A stretch of 16,728 nucleotides of DNA from CAZFAI01 sp964516555. GTDB taxonomy: Bacteria > Patescibacteriota > Microgenomatia > UBA12405. How positions within the stretch are numbered: position 1 is the first letter of the stretch; every line of letters starts with the position of its first letter. The DNA is taken from positions 1 to 16,728 of the forward strand of contig CAZFAI010000019.1 of the NCBI GenBank assembly GCA_964516555.1, in the 5' to 3' direction. This document shows, one piece after another, positions 14,969 to 16,728 of this stretch. The notes beneath the pieces were generated by a model. The model did no database searches, was not told where the DNA came from, and saw only the letters and a program-made list of their open reading frames with translations. Position numbers and translations under genes: made by a program.

Positions 14969-15349
14969 TTAACCAGGGATACGGAATTGGAGAATGGGAA
15001 GTCCGGTGAGGCTTGAGATAAGGCTGAGGATGAGCCAGGAAATGATGATTCCTGCTAGTCCTAAAATAGCCATGGTTAAACTTGATGAGGCTTGGGCTGT
15101 TTTTTTGGGATCACCACCGGAAAATAGGTACTGAAAGCCACCGGCAATCAGGACAAAGAAAAATATTAGGCCGACAAAAAAGACGATAGTTTGAAGAATA
15201 TTAAAGAAAATGCACTCTAAACCTTGGATGGTAGCAACATCACCAGAAACACAACGATCACTGATTTGGCTCCAATCTTTTTGAGCGAAAGCGTGGGTAG
15301 GACGGATTAATTTAATAAAGCTTAGTAAGGCGAGCGCTTTGTAAAGCAT
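14969..15349 (-). CDS. VirB2/TrbC-like T4SS pilin-family protein (copy 5 in transcription order)
   Basis: This 126-residue protein has an N-terminal hydrophobic segment ending near RPTHAFAQ, then two membrane helices joined by a short cytosolic-type loop SGGDPKK, the hallmark shared with its four neighbours. C-terminal residues read LPILQFRIPG. Two cysteines lie before the first helix. VirB2-like proteins form the pilus or a membrane scaffold of type IV secretion systems. A longer frame exists (to 15373), but ATG 15349 is preferred: TATAAT ends exactly 6 nt upstream, and the longer start would lie within the terminator's U-tract. It is separated from copy 4 by an intrinsic terminator, so it is transcribed on its own. 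Family membership is likely; whether it forms a pilus is unknown. Confidence 0.8.
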   Translation of the reverse strand: MLYKALALLSFIKLIRPTHAFAQKDWSQISDRCVSGDVATIQGLECIFFNILQTIVFFVGLIFFFVLIAGGFQYLFSGGDPKKTAQASSSLTMAILGLAGIIISWLILSLISSLTGLPILQFRIPG

Positions 15350-15355
15350 AAGTGG

Positions 15356-15361
15356 ATTATA
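15356..15361 (-). promoter_or_regulatory. -10 box of the copy 5 pilin-like gene
   Basis: TATAAT (15361-15356 on the - strand) is followed by CCACTT and the ATG at 15349, placing the predicted start on the A of the ATG. It lies directly after the U-tract of the terminator at 15362-15396, so one unit ends and the next begins within about 45 bp. Confidence 0.65.
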
Positions 15362-15396
15362 CAATAAAAACAAAACCCCGACTGACAGTCGGGGTT
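15362..15396 (-). terminator. Intrinsic terminator between pilin-like genes
   Basis: AACCCCGACT, a GAC loop and AGTCGGGGTT (15374-15396) form a perfect 10 bp stem rich in G and C. On the - strand it is followed by TTTTGTTTTTATT, a good U-tract. It ends transcription from the pilin-like gene at 15416-15799, whose stop is 20 bp upstream. It is the only clear intrinsic terminator in the window. On the + strand no U-tract follows it. Confidence 0.9.
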
Positions 15397-15415
15397 AATT
15401 GAATACTAAATAAAT

Positions 15416-15799
15416 TTAGTTTGTGGTGAACCTAGGAAGCTCAAGCTGAAGGATGTTGATTCCAAAGACAACATTGATAAGCTGAACAATAGCCCAAGCA
15501 GCGAAAATAATGGCCAGTCCAATAAGGGCGCTGGTAATTTGAGCACGGGCTGAGGCAACTTTCTTTTCGTCACCTTCGGAGGTAACCCATTTAATACCGC
15601 CCAAGATTAACATAAAGAAGAAAAGAAGGGCGGCGACTAACATAACTAAGCTGATAAGACCTGAGATTAAACTTGCAGGAGTAATATTCTGAAGAGCATC
15701 CCAGCCGGTGCCGGGCTTAGGGATAAGATCAATTTGCTGAGCGTAGACCGGGGCGACTAGAGAAAGATATTTGGTTTTTTCTAAAATTTGTTTTAGCAT
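15416..15799 (-). CDS. VirB2/TrbC-like T4SS pilin-family protein (copy 4)
   Basis: This 127-residue protein has an N-terminal segment ending LVAPVYAQ, an extracytoplasmic stretch, helix 1 (about 45-70), the loop TSEGDEKKVASARAQ, helix 2 (about 88-113) and the short tail LQLELPRFTTN. The EGD-x-KK loop followed by an A-rich start of helix 2 is shared across the array. It is probably a VirB2-like subunit, processed after YA-A-type residues or assembled intact. ATG 15799 has no Shine-Dalgarno sequence. A candidate promoter lies at 15820-15847, and a strong terminator follows the stop. It may be expressed at a different level from copies 1-3, since it has its own likely promoter and its own terminator. 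Confidence 0.82.
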   Translation of the reverse strand: MLKQILEKTKYLSLVAPVYAQQIDLIPKPGTGWDALQNITPASLISGLISLVMLVAALLFFFMLILGGIKWVTSEGDEKKVASARAQITSALIGLAIIFAAWAIVQLINVVFGINILQLELPRFTTN

Positions 15800-15819
15800 T
15801 TTTTGTATTTAATGGTTAA

Positions 15820-15847
15820 TTTATAAATAATTAGTTTATTTTAGCAA
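15820..15847 (-). promoter_or_regulatory. Candidate promoter of the copy 4 pilin-like gene
   Basis: On the - strand TTGCTA (15847-15842) and TATAAA (15825-15820) are separated by 16 bp. These are reasonable -35 and -10 boxes (four and five of six matches). The start would leave a leader of about 14 nt before ATG 15799. This differs from the leaderless pattern elsewhere. TTAAAT, 7 nt before the ATG, is a weaker leaderless alternative. The rest of the 15800-15879 gap is AT-rich and has no terminator hairpin. Confidence 0.4.
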
Positions 15848-15879
15848 TTAGATTTTTAAAATGAAAGGATTGGTTGTTT

Positions 15880-16230
15880 CTAAAGAGTGGGCCAGGGAAT
15901 TGAGAGAGTTTCAAGACCTTGGATGCCGGTTACTATGCCGATTAGTTTGAGGATGGCAAAAATGGAAAAAATCAAGATTAAGCCGACAAAAGCATAAGTG
16001 ATGGAAGTGCGGCCAGATTCAATTTTTTTGGCGTCACCTTCGGAGGTTATAAAATGGAAAGCTCCAAGAAAGAAAAAGATTAAAAACAAGATAACTGCGG
16101 CTATAAAAAGAAGTGAAAATCCGGTTTGGAGCAGGTTGCCAAAAAAAACTTGGGGATCAGTATTTCCAGAACAGGTAGGATCCAGAGCTTTGTTGCAGAT
16201 TTGGGCATAGGCGGGTTTTATTAGTGACAT
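15880..16230 (-). CDS. VirB2/TrbC-like T4SS pilin-family protein (copy 3)
   Basis: This 116-residue protein begins MSLIKPAYAQICNK, with only nine residues before the Gln of the YAQ motif and no hydrophobic core ahead of it. Helix 1 (about 32-54) is followed by TSEGDAKKIESGRTS, then helix 2, and a tail ending SIPWPTL. Two cysteines (ICNK and PTCSG) lie in the extracytoplasmic N-terminal part. ATG 16230 lies 1 nt after the stop of the preceding gene, which implies translational coupling. A longer frame from TTG 16281 would overlap that gene by 50 bp and is less likely. Family assignment is firm; specific role is not known. Confidence 0.82.
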   Translation of the reverse strand: MSLIKPAYAQICNKALDPTCSGNTDPQVFFGNLLQTGFSLLFIAAVILFLIFFFLGAFHFITSEGDAKKIESGRTSITYAFVGLILIFSIFAILKLIGIVTGIQGLETLSIPWPTL

Positions 16231-16231
16231 T

Positions 16232-16576
16232 TTAGTTAAAAAGGGGTGAACTGGTAAGATCAAGGATGCCTGACATACCAAGAATACTGGAGATTAGAGC
16301 AGCCAGGGATACGGCAATGACGACAACGACAAGGCCGATAATGCTGTAAGATAATGATTTTCGAGCAGCCTCAACTTTGGTCTTGTCACCTTCCGAGGAA
16401 ATTAGATTATAACCAGAAATGATTATTTGAAATATAAAATATATTACTGCTACAACCGTAAGAAGGCCAATGACTGTACTAATAAGATTTTGTAGAACAG
16501 AAACCGGTTCGTTGCCAGGTTGAACACCAAAAGGGTTTTGTAAAGTTTGGGCGTAGATAGGTTTGATTATTTTCAT
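16232..16576 (-). CDS. VirB2/TrbC-like T4SS pilin-family protein (copy 2)
   Basis: This 114-residue protein begins MKIIKPIYAQTLQN. It has helix 1 (about 30-52), the loop SSEGDKTKVEAARKS, helix 2 and a tail ending SSPLFN. The start is unambiguous: upstream in the same frame there is a stop with no ATG, GTG or TTG in between, so the pre-YAQ segment really is only nine residues. ATG 16576 overlaps the TGA of copy 1 (ATGA), and its TAA is 1 nt from the start of copy 3. The three are therefore one coupled unit. The loop has KTK rather than the usual xKK. Confidence 0.83.
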   Translation of the reverse strand: MKIIKPIYAQTLQNPFGVQPGNEPVSVLQNLISTVIGLLTVVAVIYFIFQIIISGYNLISSEGDKTKVEAARKSLSYSIIGLVVVVIAVSLAALISSILGMSGILDLTSSPLFN

Positions 16577-16728
16577 GTAGATGTGGCAGGCCCCAAAATT
16601 TGGGGGTTGAGGATATCAATATTTAATATGCGACCGACAATGGAGGCGATCAGGAAAGCTGAAGCAATGACACCAAGACCAATAATACTTTGGATCATTC
16701 TGGAAGTAGCCTGTTCAACTTTTTTTGG
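16573..16728 (-). CDS. VirB2/TrbC-like T4SS pilin-family protein (copy 1), 5' end outside window
   Basis: The last 51 codons of a further paralogue run in from the right edge of the window. They begin in the loop (PKKVEQATSRM, matching GDxKKVExA of the neighbours), continue through helix 2 (SIIGLGVIASAFLIASIVG) and end in a short tail, LNPQILGPATST. The TGA stop overlaps the next ATG (ATGA), so translation is coupled to copy 2. The start, signal segment and first helix lie outside the window. Confidence 0.75.
   Translation of the reverse strand, partial: PKKVEQATSRMIQSIIGLGVIASAFLIASIVGRILNIDILNPQILGPATST

Noticed and set aside
15350..15373. Longer N-terminus for pilin copy 5 beginning at 15373
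   Set aside because: It would start inside the terminator hairpin/U-tract and upstream of the TATAAT box that precisely precedes ATG 15349.
16231..16281. Longer N-terminus for pilin copy 3 from TTG 16281
   Set aside because: It would overlap the preceding gene by 50 bp, while ATG 16230 lies 1 nt after that gene's stop, a standard coupled arrangement.
1..16728. TGA recoded as a sense codon, as in Gracilibacteria/SR1
   Set aside because: TGA terminates ftsH, the DUF4012 gene and pilin copy 1 at sensible protein ends, and long genes contain no in-frame TGA.

Overview
The window is probably a chromosomal segment of a Candidate Phyla Radiation (Patescibacteria) bacterium, most likely of the Microgenomates type. 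That rests on protein families typical of the group: a DUF4012 wall/envelope protein, a divergent FtsH, an RNHCP zinc protein, and a run of tiny VirB2-like 'T4SS pilin' genes beside a VirB6-like membrane protein. Other signs are moderately low GC, tight gene packing and what look like leaderless transcripts. TGA is used as a normal stop (for example ftsH and the DUF4012 gene), so the recoded Gracilibacteria/SR1 code does not apply. Lineage is inference; no rRNA or marker gene is present.

Layout, left to right. (1) 2-4665, + strand: the 3' part of a polysaccharide flippase, a 285 bp intergenic region with repeats and a possible regulated promoter, a 977-residue fusion of a degenerate Rossmann/epimerase-like domain to an extracytoplasmic DUF4012 domain, and a coupled RNHCP zinc-binding protein. 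This looks like an envelope-glycan neighbourhood. (2) 4738-6711, +: ftsH behind its own extended -10 promoter. (3) 6706-8388, -: a 560-residue protein with a nucleoside-phosphorylase-like C-terminal domain, convergent with and overlapping ftsH by 6 bp. (4) 8456-10657, +: a 733-residue soluble protein of unknown function, divergently transcribed from (3) through a 58 bp double promoter. (5) 16728-10672, -: a type IV secretion-like locus. In transcription order it holds five VirB2-like two-helix proteins (the first cut by the window edge), a secreted protein joining a clan GH-A-like glycosidase domain to a lytic transglycosylase, a VirB6/TrbL-like polytopic protein, and possibly a 31-residue basic ORF. 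No VirB4, VirB11 or VirD4 ATPase is present.

The secretion-like locus reads as the envelope part of a machine: several pilin/scaffold subunits, a glycan-cutting enzyme to open the wall or a partner's surface, and an inner-membrane channel protein. An internal intrinsic terminator and several internal promoters divide it into separately tunable units. A short motif, K/R-P-x-Y-A-Q or close to it, recurs in all four complete pilin-like proteins and in the VirB6-like protein.

The strongest non-coding signal is the promoter architecture. Four start codons have a TATAAT/TATACT box ending exactly 6 nt upstream, a fifth has a 5 nt gap and a sixth 9 nt. The predicted transcription start therefore falls on or next to the first base of the start codon. 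Genes inside operons instead overlap their neighbours or carry a Shine-Dalgarno sequence. No tRNA, rRNA, CRISPR array, insertion sequence or integrase was seen.
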